Part shown: piece by piece, positions 1-12,161 of the stretch
How the letters are laid out: the number at the start of each line of letters is the position of its first letter
How positions within the stretch are numbered: position 1 is the stretch's first letter
DNA from: Glossina fuscipes
Taxonomy: Eukaryota; Arthropoda; Insecta; Diptera; Glossinidae
Assembly (NCBI RefSeq): GCF_014805625.2
Contig: NW_023998454.1
Coordinates: 2,653,645-2,717,644 of the forward strand
Direction of reading: 5' to 3'
DNA length: 64,000 nt
Program-made: the position numbers and the translations under genes
The notes under the pieces: generated by a model
Told to the model about the DNA's origin: nothing
Databases searched by the model: none
Seen by the model: only the letters and a program-made list of their open reading frames with translations

Positions 1-19
1 CTTGTATACAACTCGGTAA

Positions 20-250
20 GAGAATGCTGCTGCCCGTTGCGACGGAATCAAGTACGACATGGTTAGAGCACTTTCTGCGGGAAGCTTGGCCGTCTTAGTC
101 TATGCAATTAACCATTTGTTCTTATTCCTAAAGCGAATAAAGCCTTAAATGTTTTAAACAAGTTTAGGACGCAACCAAATGGTTGTTTATAAATTGATAA
201 AAACCGGAGCGCAACGAAATCAGTGCAAAAATGTGTGTGCTGTACGTATT
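20..250 (+). repeat. Dispersed repeat family A, copy 1
   Basis: The segment 175-250 matches 24800-24875 over 76 bases without gaps, with five mismatches by my reading. Similarity extends weakly upstream (about 20-80 here against 24655-24720 there), with shared pieces such as CTGCTGCC, GACGG and TTAGAGCA. This is therefore an interspersed repeat and not coding DNA. It has no recognisable protein and its class is unknown. It lies just upstream of the broken METTL18-like copy. Confidence 0.65.
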
Positions 251-353
251 CCTTTCTGGAAATCTTTTTCGCTAATGTTTCAGCCTTTTTCATTTTCATT
301 CATATTCTTGCGTAGCTTTTTTTTTTTCTTGTCCCCAATTATTAAAAACAAAC

Positions 354-1354
354 ATGTTCAAGTTTGATGTTCGGGTTGACGAGTGTGATAAAGATGATAA
401 TTTTAATGACACTTTCTATCAAAAAGATTCTCGAAGTTAGTAATAATAGCGTTGTTTGGTTGAAAAATTTCAATAAATCCACATTTCCTGCAGCTTGTAC
501 CAAGAGGAAACTTCCTCACTTAATTGCCACGAAGCCACAGAAATTTTACCTTCGCAATCTATTCTGGACAATGTCGACGTCTATCGTCTGCAACGTCATA
601 CTAAAATATTGAAGAATGTTTGTATATCACATTTAAGCGGCGGTTTTTTATTAGGGGACATAAGCAATGCCTCTAAGTCAGATATTAAGAAAGCCCACGA
701 CCAACATTCTGATTTAGTGCCAGGCGTTTATGAGGGTGGTGCAAAGATCTGGGAGTATACTGATGACATTTTAAATTTTATGGCTGAAATGTACTCTCAA
801 GATTGGTGGACGCCCAAAAGAGTACTTGACTTGGGCTGCGGTGCTGGTTTAGTGGACATTTACGCCTACAAACAAGGGGCTCGTGTCGATTTTCAAGATT
901 GTGTATGTGTAAGGTTACATATTGATATTAAAAGACTATTAATTGAAAATTTCTTTCTACTCATTTGTGCAATAAAGATGTTTTGCAGGTTATTACTATA
1001 CCTAATCTATTGATCAACATCACCGAGCAAATACCGTTAGAGCAAGTCTTCGACAATGTGAAATTTTATTCAGGTAATTGGAGCGAATCGACAGAGTCCT
1101 GCAAAGGCTCCTATATTTATGATGTTATTTTAACCAGCGAAACTATATACAATCCCAGAAATCAAGATAAACTGTTACGTTGCCTAAAAGATAAATCAAA
1201 ACTGAACGGCGTCGATATTTTGGCTGCGAAAACTCAGTTGGTGGAGAACTCCATCAATTCGAAGCACTATTAAACGCAGAAAAATGTTTCAACTATCAGA
1301 TTGTATGAGATAGAGCAGGATGCTAATCGATCCGAGCATATTATGCAGAAAAGG
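354..1354 (+). pseudogene. METTL18-like protein-histidine methyltransferase, probably decayed
   Basis: Homology is to METTL18, the SAM-dependent enzyme that methylates a histidine of ribosomal protein L3. Exon 1 (354-435) starts MFKFDVRVDE. A 69-base GT-AG intron leads to exon 2 from 505, which carries the family signature HSDLVPGVYEGG and the SAM motif VLDLGCGAGL, ending FQDC near 902. The next block, from about 968 (NKDVLQVITIPN, then LTSETIYNP), aligns at the correct family spacing, but no AG acceptor precedes it. At about 1235 the frame breaks: the expected VGGELHQFEALLNAEKC continues in another frame after a deletion of roughly 10 bases. A second break lies near 1304, before YEIEQDANRSEHIM. 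The literal frame stops at 1273. Three independent lesions point to an unprocessed pseudogene or a badly assembled allele. The AG 504/505 junction is my inference. Confidence 0.65.
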
Positions 1355-1419
1355 GGAGCCCTGTGTAGGAAGGGATCTTATCTTATCTTATCTTTCTTCA
1401 TTTTTCATTTATTTTAAGA

Positions 1420-4400
1420 TAAAACTGTTGAGCATAAGAGGTCCGACCATAGCCGAATATGATGTTCCTACTTGTTTTTCATATAAGGAGATGAATGCCA
1501 TATAATATATTATTAAATTACGAACTTTAAGCGGCTCTATGGAGAAGCCAAGTTTTTCATCCCCTGAAATGTACAATTTTATGTTTGATTTCATAGCGGA
1601 TAACAATCTAATGGACTCGAAGCAGGCTAAGCTCTGAAAGGAAATAATTGTACATAATGTATGCTTAGTATCCTTCACATAACATCAAAGAAGATTGGAA
1701 ATTGGAAATTAATCAATTACTGACGAAATATCCAACGGAGTATTTTTAGTACACTATGCGAAGGATGGTCATTACTTAGCTAGTATGTGCATCTAGAAGA
1801 TCAGCAAAATGGTGTGAGTGACTTTGTGTTCTGCTTACGTTTATCAATTAAACGATCACCTTTAAAAATCTTGCTTTTAGTGCCCAATATAGCAACACAT
1901 CACTCATAAATCTGTGCATGAATGTACACACTAAACACAATTTGCCTACGTATAGATGGAAACAAAGAAAGAGAGAGTATCACGTCATACATACAATCAG
2001 CCAGTAACTAAATATAAGAAATAGGTGTTAAAAACCAGAAAACCCATAACCAGCTCTCCTTCCGATTATGACGATGTCGATCATCATATCTAAAGCTTAG
2101 AGTATTATATTAGACAGAATAGCTAGCCAACGAAAGTGTAATTGTATGCGAGAGAAAATTATTGAAAAAAAAATGTTTTTTTTTTGATTATTGTTGCTAT
2201 TGCCGTTCGGGTTCAAATGTTTAATATAGACGACTTTGCTGGCTCTGCTTGCCTCTCCACAAAATGCTTTACAATATTTTTCACTTTCAGGTTTAATTTG
2301 AATGAATCTTTTTGAACGTCACAGTTGCTTCTTAGACGTCGGCCTCGCAAGACCGCAATTTCCAATAAATATCCAATAATAAATCGTGACCATACATACA
2401 TTCCGATCAAATTAAATCAACAGAATATGTATTAAAACGAATTTTGACCGCACAGTTTAATCTATAAAAGAAAATACATAAAGCGATTTTGTAACAAAGA
2501 GAAAACGTAAGAATTGTAAAAAATATGAAATTTTATATAATTCATATCTGTGTGACTTCAAATGTGCTTGTATATACAATATTGTCGACGATACAAGATA
2601 ATGACGATCGTGCCTGGACTGGATAGAAAGACGTGTATGTTAGTTAGAAAAGAGAAAATTGGCAATTTATGAATTTTCTCTTTTGTTTCTAGTTACGCTC
2701 AATCGATGTGCGGGTCGTTTCTCTTAAGTACACTATGAATTATTTAAATTTCAATTTAATTAAAACTATATAAGCATGAAAGCACTTGAATTAAAGAACA
2801 GTTGCTACCTAAGCGGTTTGATAATGTTTCTTAATCGGTTTCAAGTGATTACGTTTCAAATATTACATAAATTCTGTTTAATCAGTAAATAACGATAAAG
2901 CAAATATTGCTTCTACGCAACACGACGCCAGCACTATACTAACATATTCTGCATTCTGGGAGTCTAAAAGATAGTTAATGTGCATGCTTTAAATCAGGAG
3001 TCGACAAACTTTCATAATAAAAGAACACAGAGGGAAGAATATTTTAAAGAATCGTTCACCCAAAGTCTCTTTTTATGAAAATAACTCTCGTCTTGCATTC
3101 CTGTTTTGTCAATTTGTGTTTATTAGCTACAGCCGTCGATAGAATATATTCAGACTAAGATCGTTTGGGGAGCCACAATATTAATTGAAACTGAATTTCG
3201 ATCTGGCAAAGATTATACATATATTTACAATGAGACGATATTTATTAAGAGCTCCTCTCTATATTCTTTTATGGCATCCTTATGAGGCTGACTAATGAAG
3301 CGATTCCCCTTTTCCCATGAATTAAACCGAGACACAGGCATTCGATTATAGGATCGTCGAACAAGTGTACTGTCAACGGCTTAACATAACCTTGATGGAA
3401 GAAAGAAAAAAATATAGAGTAAGTCAGCGGATGAATTTTATGTTTGCGGAACACTTACTTGAGAATTCTTCTGCAATCGCTTTTTAGTCAACGGAGTTGT
3501 CTATACTCGATATCACTAGTACGATAAGGTTTGGTTACTTTTGAATTTTTGCACTTTTTCAAGATTTTAAGACCTCAAAACGACAAATTCGGGAAATGAA
3601 ATAAAAAACATATATAGACAAACCATGTTATTGTGTGATGACATGTTTTCTCTATTTAACCAGCCATGGCAGAACCTTATCAAATAACGAGCTCATGGTG
3701 AAGTAATTTATTCATTTAAAAGTTTAAGTTACTAAAGTCCTACCAAATTTCTCTTTCTTTTTCGCGAAATAAGCGGTTCCTCTACAACAAACTTCAATTT
3801 TTATGCCTAAAATTTTTGGGATTAGTTCTTTCAGTCACTTCATATACAAAGGAAAAAAAGATCATTAATTTTTGGCGGGAGAACTTTGTTTCTTAAAAAA
3901 AAAAAAAGAAAAGCTTGCTGACTAACCGTCCAAAGAAGGGAGGAAAAAACTATTCGGATGAGAGGAACCTGCTGACAAAAAAGGAAAATGTAATTCTGAT
4001 ATATCTTCTGTTCAGCTGAGAGTACAAATTGTCTTCACCAATAGTGTAGTGAATAGTCTATCTTTGTGCCATTCATCTATTTCAACCTCCAAACTTTGTC
4101 TTCAAGAGCAATATTTCGTCGGAGAGATTTTATTGCTGAAAACGTTTCTACTTCTTCTTGGCCCCAGCGAGACCAATCCATTTATTCACCCACAATGATC
4201 CACAAGGGCTAACAATTTTTTTCTTTCTTCTACAATTATTGAATTTTTAATTTAGAGCTTAGTCTTTGAATTTAAAATTTTTTTTTAATAATTCGGCGAC
4301 CTGTGATGAAAATAAAAAAGCGCAAATGTTATGCTTATTTAAGTAATTCTGAGGTCCTTTGGGTTAGAGCTTATAAAGCATGCAATGAAAAAAAGTAATC

Positions 4401-5531
4401 GCAAGTCTTTTCGTTTTATTAATTTTTCGAGAAACATAAAATATATAAATGTCAATATAAAAGGAAAATTAAAAAAAAAAACCAAAATAAAAATAAAGCT
4501 TTTTTACATAAGGAAGAATTTAATTCAAATTTTCTTAATCATCTCCAAGATAAGGAAAATATAAACGAGGCTTGCATTGAATCGAATTTAGCGGTTTTTT
4601 TAAATTACTTTCACGTAAATTAACGACTCGTACAATTGTTTGCATGAACGTGAGTATAAACGGGCAATTATAATATTAGCGACTAAAAAATTTATATTAA
4701 TTAAAAGTAGTCAAGCAATAATTCATAATTTGTGTTTTAAAAGCTTCGTACAAGCTTGTCTCGGTAACCGTATGCAAAAAAGTCTGACATGTGGACAATT
4801 TTCATACTTTCCACTCATTGCATTCTTATAACTTAAAAAAAAAAAAGCATTTAAACTGCTACTTAGCTAATTAATTCTTGTACAAGAAGTCAAGGGCCGT
4901 GCGCATTTAATAAGTACCGTCATTTATGTACATGTCGCGCATCTTATTTCATTCTATGTACGTCGATTTTGCACAATTCCAAAATAATACCGTCAATATT
5001 TAGCTTGCATTAATCCTTTAAAATGTCATCTTTGCCATTGTCGTTTCGTAAAAGATCTAAGATATTTCAAGGGGATATTTAAGGGACTGTACGCATCGCT
5101 CTATTTAAAAGAAAAAAGAGTTAACAGGTTCTCAAGCAAGTCGACTGAGAACGCGTAGAGAAAGGTTTAGGCAATTCGTAGATACATGGACTCATGTCAT
5201 AGCTGGATTAACATTGTGTCACGAGCTGGTGAAGCAAAAATGCAGACTACATGCAACTGATTTCTCATTGAGAATGCATTAAACGCCTTTCATTTTTTTT
5301 GTACCGTATTGAAAATATGGAAATTGAAGGTTATCTAGAACTCGTTAACATTAGTCAAACAAAATTCTAGACCACGATGACGAACTTTAAAAAAAACAGA
5401 TTTGAATTTAATAATATCTCCATCAGTTTATATATCTGTATTTGTATTTGTGGATTTATCTAAACAGATATCCAAATTGTTGTCGGACCTTTTGTAATTA
5501 AATGTCATAAGTTCTTGTCCTGGCGAGGAAA
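1420..5531. other. Noncoding stretch, no gene seen
   Basis: This is 4.1 kb of AT-rich DNA with frequent stops on both strands. ORFs are short (under 90 codons), low in complexity and lack family motifs. A(n) and T(n) runs are common (for example 2168-2188, 3896-3908, 4471-4482). I see no RNA gene or mobile element here. The last few hundred bases presumably hold the promoter and 5' UTR of the citrate carrier gene, but no clear TATA box or initiator can be fixed. Confidence 0.5.
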
Positions 5532-6629
5532 ATGGATGGTCCCTGCATTAAAGCTTTTGTAAATCCTTTCGGTCAACGTCCATGGATGACACGAGAAGGT
5601 GCTGCTGCTGCACCCTCCGGCGGTAGTAAAGGCTTAAAGGGCATTATAGCCGGTGGCATTACCGGTGGCCTCGAAATCTTAATCACCTATCCGACGGAAT
5701 ATGTTAAGACACACTTGCAATTAGACGAGAAAGGTGCCGCTAAGAAATACACTGGTGTTATTGATTGTGTTAAAAAGACCGTTCAACAACGTGGCTTCTT
5801 TGGCCTATACAGAGGTTTAAGTGTTCTATTATATGGCAGTATACCGAAGTCCGCGTGTAGGTTTGTAGCTTTCGAAATATCTATCTATAATATGAACATA
5901 AGAATGACTTAAAATTCAATCCAATCGTTCTTTTTCATCAAGATTTGGCGCTTTCGAACAGATCAAATATTTTTTGGTTGACGAAAATAATCAGTTAAGC
6001 AGTGCAAGCAAATTGTTAGCTGGTTTGGGTGCGGGCGTTTGCGAAGCCATTGTTGCTGTAACGCCCATGGAGACTATTAAAGTGAAATTTATTAATGATC
6101 AACGTAGCGAGAATCCTAAATTCAAGGGATTCTTTCATGGAGTTGGTACCATTGTTAAAACAGAAGGTAATATGACCCTTACAAGTTACTATATATCTCG
6201 ATTTGTATCTTTATATATTTTACAGGCTTTGGTGGTATTTATAAGGGTTTGACGCCTACTATTTTGAAGCAGGGTTCTAATCAGGCAATACGTTTCTTTG
6301 TTATGGAAACTCTGAAAGATTTATATAAACGTGGAGATTCAGAGAAGAAAGTGCCAACCCTTTTGGTAGGTGTGTTTGGTGTTGTAGCTGGGGCTGCTTC
6401 AGTATTCGGCAATACACCGTTAGATGTAGTGAAGACACGCATGCAAGGCTTGGAAGCGGCAAAGTACAAAGGTACGGTGGATTGTATAGTAAAAATTTGG
6501 CAAAAGGAAGGTCCATTCGCCTTTTATAAGGGGACTGTGCCTCGTCTGGGGCGCGTATGCCTTGATGTAGCCATAACCTTTATGATTTATGATAGCTTTA
6601 TGGAATTATTTAATAAAATTTGGAAATAA
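5532..6629 (+). CDS. sea: Mitochondrial tricarboxylate (citrate) carrier, SLC25A1/scheggia type
   Basis: Exchanges citrate for malate or other dicarboxylates across the inner mitochondrial membrane, exporting acetyl units for lipid synthesis and chromatin acetylation. The exons are 5532-5860, 5943-6166 and 6226-6629. All introns are GT-AG and the junctions rebuild a 318-residue protein, the usual length for this family. The three carrier repeats each show the Px[DE]xx[KR] signature: YPTEYVK (about residue 54), TPMETIK (151) and TPLDVVK (249). Typical citrate-carrier blocks include [39 protein letters not shown] and [16 protein letters not shown]. The start is the first ATG in the open frame; the first 14 or so residues are the least certain part. 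An AATAAA at 7002 probably ends the transcript. The gene is tail to tail with the Nudix gene. Confidence 0.95.
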
Positions 6630-7084
6630 CCAATCATTTTGATTGATTAGCCAATTATTTGGTTAACAGCAGGACAGAAATTTGATCGCATAAAAACTTT
6701 ACCTTTCCGCTCGTTTAATTCGTATAGGTAGACATCCGTAAATCAGAATCATTATTCCATTTACCAGTCTTGCATGATAGATTTTGTCTTGCGCATTATA
6801 TTTACATCTACATTTTCTAAAAATGAATGTATGTGGCATTACAAATCAATTTTAATATATGTGAATTATTTTCCGTCTAGTTAAAGATCTAAATTTTTTT
6901 TTTTTTTTTTTTGTGTACATATATCAATCAATATTTTTGTTTAATTATTTATAAATTTTTAAATCACAATTTTTTTGCTTTTTTTATATTTTATCTAATA
7001 TAATAAAATGTGTACCTTACTGAAAACTGGTGGCGACATAAAAAAGATATGGGTTTTATTTAATGCAGTAAAGTGCGAAGAAAA
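6630..7084. terminator. Convergent 3' ends: polyadenylation signals of sea (+) and the Nudix gene (-)
   Basis: The spacer between the two stop codons is 455 bases. A plus-strand AATAAA lies at 7002-7007. A minus-strand AATAAA (TTTATT on the plus strand) lies at 7055-7060, only 25 bases past the Nudix stop codon. Cleavage sites 15-30 bases downstream would make the two 3' UTRs meet or overlap slightly. A run of about 20 T at 6894-6913 lies in the sea 3' UTR. Signals are seen directly; use of them is inferred. Confidence 0.5.
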
Positions 7085-8195
7085 TTATTTTATAACATTG
7101 AGGGGTATGGTCGAGTGTTTACTAGAGAGTATTTGTCCTAATTTATCTTCCAGAGTTTTACTTAATTCATGCCAAGTGCATTTGCCAATAAGGGAGACCT
7201 CCTCAAGAGCTGGCCTAAACACTACTAGGACATTTAGGCAAATACCATCTGTAGTGTGAGGTTTAGGTGAAGCCTGATGTTCGATGCTAAGAATGCCGTG
7301 GGGCCTGTGTTGTGGTAACTCAGCTCCAAAAAGCTCAATCATGAATTTACGTAGCGTTGAATGCAAACTACGCTGCGGATGCACTTCGACCGTAGGGAAA
7401 TGATGTACATTTTTTTCACTCACAAGTACATTTAAAGCATTTGTAGCACGCTTCCGTATTACCGCTACCACACGTAAATAGTTTTTGTGATGAGCATACC
7501 TTGTGGGCAAAGTTTCTGGATGCCAAAGTTGCGATGACGTACCGTCATTACGATGCTTATAAGCTTTACCGATTTCGATGAGGTTTAATATATCGTGAGC
7601 TCGCAACGGCAGTTGTGTAATATCTGCTACCCACTTAGCCTGAAGAGATTCTTTGTCCGCCTGCGCGATAGTTTTTAGAGAGCCACCGGTTACGAGACCC
7701 GTTAAAACGAAACGAAACCACGAACCCCCTGCAGCTTCTACAGCTAAAACAGTGTTCATCTCAACGTTTAAACCAGTTTCTTCGTATACTTCTCGTATTG
7801 CAGCTTCGCATATATTTTCACCTATTTCCATTCGGCCAGCTGGGAGATACCATTTTCCTAAGCATAAACACAAAAAGCACACATTATGCTACCATCATTA
7901 AGAACATTCGATTATGGTTACCGGCACAAGATTTTTTAGCTTCCTGCATGGCCAGAACTTCATCGTTGTCATTAATCAACACACATGCCACAATATATGT
8001 AACCGTTTTTCCTAGAACTGGTATAAAATCCGAAGCAGCAGTTGGTTGTATGCCCTGTGCCTCCGCGGTGGCGTTTTGCTCTTCCAATGAAAAGTCGCAT
8101 AACTCTTGCGTTATGTCACCCAAGTCCTGCCCGGCTATAACACTAAGCAATTTTTGTTCAATTGTTGGTAAAGAATTCATTTGAGTTTGCGGCAT
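7085..8195 (-). CDS. Nudix hydrolase, NUDT18 type (8-oxo-(d)GDP phosphatase family)
   Basis: Members of this family clean oxidised nucleoside diphosphates; human NUDT18 (MTH3) hydrolyses 8-oxo-dGDP and 8-oxo-GDP. Exon 1 is 8195-7922 and exon 2 is 7857-7085, separated by a 64-base GT-AG intron, giving 348 residues. The Nudix box spans residues 99-121 and fits Gx5Ex7REUxEExGU: GRMEIGE followed by REVYEETGL. The neighbouring KSCAGKWYLPAGRMEIGE and AEAAGGSWFRF-like blocks, and the C-terminal DGICLNVLVVF and TIPLNVIK, are specific to NUDT18 relatives rather than to generic Nudix proteins. I chose the ATG at 8195 because it has A at -3; a second in-frame ATG at 8180 (MNSLPTIEQ) is also possible. 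The protein has no signal or membrane segment, so it is probably cytosolic. Confidence 0.9.
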
Positions 8196-8219
8196 ACTCT
8201 TTTGCAAATAAAACAAGAA

Positions 8220-11200
8220 CGGAAAGAGGAAGAGCTTATACGACTAGAGATTGTATTGAAAAATCGCTTACTTCACCTTACTTTAGGGTAGGCACAAATG
8301 TCTGCGAATTAGTCCATTGGTTATTGTAGATAAAAAAGCATGTTACTGTTAATTTAAAAAATCTATAAAGCCGAAGTTATTCTAAAGTATACTATAACTT
8401 TTATCTCAGAAGCGTTGCACAAAGCTGGAAAAATTTAAGTTCACTTTAAAATCTAAGTAAAGTAGTTATTGACGCATTACATTTATACTTAAGCAAAGCA
8501 AATGAAAAGTTCACTAACAAAAGAAATTCCAAGATTAAATAATTCTCTTACTTGATTGTTGAACTGGGCTGTTAAATGGTTTAGAAAATGAAGAGTTCTT
8601 CTGGATTTGAATCCATCTTTTGTTATACTTTTTCTATGATTTTTGTTAACGAATAATTCTTAAAAACACTCTGGAATGCTGTTTACCTAGGCTAAGCCAA
8701 TTTGTGTAAATTTAACAAACTATTATAAAGTCACTTAGGAATGCCGTTGTTCCACTCAAATAGTTTTGTTATCGTATCGACAGCATTTACGTTTCACAAA
8801 AAAATTTTCTTGTACTTGAATGAACGAGTAAAACATAAATGAATGAATCCGATTTTTATGATTGTTTTGAAGATTTTAGAGAAAAAAAAAATTAATTTAA
8901 GTTTCGATAAAACTAGAGTCTCTTGCGACACGCACGATTGAACGTTGCAGCAAGACTGCTTTCAAGCGTTTGCCACCCAATAAACACGACCTGTAATGCA
9001 TAATGATGTGTAGCGTATAATAGCTCAGTATAGAGGGAGCAAGTTGTAAGTTGTTTGTGTTTTAAGTGTCGGTTACCAGTTAAAAAGAGAACATCTCCAT
9101 GCGCAAATAGACGTATATGTATATATGCCGACCACAATTGTTACTAGTAATGTGCTATGTCGTGTTTGCTATTTTGGAATAGTTAGAAAGATGAACAACA
9201 GCAATAAACAGGTAGTTCACCATTACCAATTGAAAACAATACCAGTTTGACTGGTTTGACTTGATGGTCTAATTCGATTCTGGGATACCCATCATTTAAG
9301 CCAAATATTCGATATTCTAATAAGAATTTAATACAACAATAAATACGTCGTTACTTAGTACCAGCAAAAATTAAAAAATGGACTGAATGAAGTCCATAAA
9401 ACTGTCATTACAGACATAGATATGCTCAAACTCAAAAATTGTTTTAAATATTTAATATGGCAATAAGAATATATAGATAGAGCATAGATATCCTCAACCT
9501 CCATTATTTGAAATATCTAATATGGCAATAAGAAAAAACAAAAATTTGTCCTCTTTCTCCAACTGGCTAAGTAATTTGAAAACCGACTCTTTGGAAAACC
9601 GTCACTGAATTCATTAAAGCAGTTTAACGCTTTTGTTAAATCTTATATCAAAATTTTCTATCTACTTTGCATCCATGAGATCCATCTTGTAATCTATAGA
9701 AACGTACGAAGAACCAACGGAAATTTAATTAAAGAATATTTGCCCTACTATTTGTCCATGTCACACTTACGGGTTAGGAAATTTTACCAGAAAAACCAAC
9801 TTTTTTTTAGATTATACTCTATGGCTGCAATCAAATTAAATTTGAAGGTTAGTGAAATTGGGCTGTAGATCTGACGAAAATGACAAAAAAAAAGTTCAAT
9901 AAAATCGAAAGAATACACAATTATAACAAAAATGTAGGCAATTTGGGAGCATGTAAATATGATTTTTAGTTTGATCTACGCGGTGAAAAAAATTCGTTAT
10001 ATAGCATACGATCTGATATATTCGTGCTACCTTGCAATCAAATGTTACAAAAGTATTAGTGGTTCTGTTTTGCTCACGACAATTATAAAGAACACCAATA
10101 ATTTTTTAAATGGAATTTGAAATTATCTTTTCATAGCTTTCATCTGCATTTTCATGTATACAATAAAGAATTTAACAAAAACCGTGTTAGCACAAGATGT
10201 CAATTTTTTTGCTTTTTTAATTAAATGATTAAAAACAGTCTTGAAAGTTTTATTAACTTACACGTTACCACTTACTTATAGCGCAATAAATCAGTGGTCT
10301 GATCTACCATTTTGTTAATGCCTAACCGCATCTTGTCGAAGTCAAACTCTCATCTTTAATTCAAGTAATCGGGGGTACGAAAAACTTAACAAGAAGTCGT
10401 TCAGATGATTAAAACGTAAGTTTACAATGCTCTGTATTTACGATAAATCTGAGTTTAATATAAAAAAAATGAAGAGCATGTGCATTTTAAGCAGAAAACT
10501 TAGATGCAAAAGAGCTCATCCTGTAGTTTGATTAGAGCTACTGCTGCTTCGTGCACACATTTGGCTGCCTTTTCATTTCAAGGTCTTGAGAATTTTCTAA
10601 AGAACCAGGACGGAGCAATCGCGAAGAGAAACATCTTTAGTGTTATAAACTTCACGATGCATTTAACGTACCCACAGTGGTATATAACTAAATAATAATG
10701 GATAATAGCCGTAGAAAGTAATGTTGAACTCGTTTATATTGGTACACGGGATATGTGCGTGCGACAAATTGGCTGATCGAAACAACGACAAATTATAACG
10801 AAAAAAAAAATTGTTAAGAGATAGAAGATAACATAAATTCACTTTTTTAACACAGTTTTCAAACTTCGACTTAAAATTTTTGTTAATCGCGCATTATTAT
10901 TTAGGCCTACGAAAAGCAATACCCAGTAATGATCACAATCAGTAACACAAAACAGGTGTAATTTTATGAATTATTATTAATTACGCATGAAAGAGAAACT
11001 CGAAACACTCGTACTAGTTTATGTGCAACTTCAGTGGTCTAACTGACGAGAAAGTATCTTTTAAAACTCTTTGATAAGTGACCGCTGTAAATTAACTATA
11101 GGGGCAGTGCTGTAATTAATTGCTATGGAAGGTCAAGTTCATACTTATTAGGCTAGAAATGCAAACAAGTTTCATATTGTTTTGAGTTTTTCTTTGAGTT

Positions 11201-12150
11201 AATTTATGACACACTTTTGAATATGTGGGTTATCTCCAGAACTTTGAAACATTTTCTTAAAATGTTCTTTTTAGAAGTGCGGTGTACTGTAATCAAAAAC
11301 TAAAAATGAACATCAAATTTTTTTTGGTAAATTGAATTAACGAATCTAGCGCACAAGCTGTTATGTTTAATCACTAAACCATTCGTGTCTCTTATACCAA
11401 ATAAAATACTTTGTAATCGATTTACGGATCTATTATTTAAATGTATTTCAAGAAAGCAATAGCGCAAATATCTACAAAAATTCATGAAATGTAAACAACT
11501 AAGTAATAGATTTATTAGTCTTTCATTAAATAACTGCATTATAAGTTTTGTAAGTCTCTTAAGATATTTTATTAATTTTTTTTTTTTATTATAACATTTC
11601 GAACTTAATCATTTTTTTCATCAAGCAATTAAAAACAAAAACATAACACATTTGTAGTTTAGAGTTGCCGTGATGGTAAAAACTGAGTCATTACGAAGCA
11701 AGGAATATTACTGAGAGATGCGTGAGCGTGAATAAAGATTTTTAGTATTACATATATTTTTGAAAAATCTAAATTGAATAAATTATAGAAAACAATAGTC
11801 ATCCAAAATGTAACGAAAAGATATTATTTTTCTTTGGCTGTCAAAGCAAGCGAAAATTGATGGAAGCCCCATAACTAGAAATAAAAATTGGAGACATCGT
11901 ATAGCGACAGTGTATGATGATGTACATAAAGATTGATGATTCAAAATTGATTACTAGCATTGGGGTAAAAAGTGAAATAAAAGCATTAACTCTTTTATCT
12001 TTCACAAATTTAAAATTTTTTGATTTGCTGTTTGTAAGCAAACAATTTTGTTTGAAATTTATTTTCGTTCCAATTTACACTTCTTTTTGTTTTATTAATG
12101 CAAGCAGGTAATGTTGGCAAGTTTGCTTGCGATCATCGCCAAATGCGCCA
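8220..12150. other. Noncoding stretch with a local tandem duplication
   Basis: No ORF here shows family motifs or a coding-like composition. The only internal structure I see is an imperfect tandem duplication at about 9415-9540, with a period of roughly 65-68 bases: both units carry CATAGATAT, CTCAA and then AATATGGCAATAAGAA. The left part should contain the promoter of the minus-strand Nudix gene. Confidence 0.45.
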
Positions 12151-12161
12151 AACCAAACACT

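Noticed and set aside
6281..6516. Minus-strand ORFs over the third exon of the citrate carrier
   Set aside because: Shadow frames of a clearly coding plus-strand exon with carrier signatures.
7653..8184. Plus-strand ORFs of 82 and 128 codons across the Nudix gene
   Set aside because: They are antisense shadows of the Nudix exons, whose minus-strand translation carries the full Nudix box and NUDT18-type tail.
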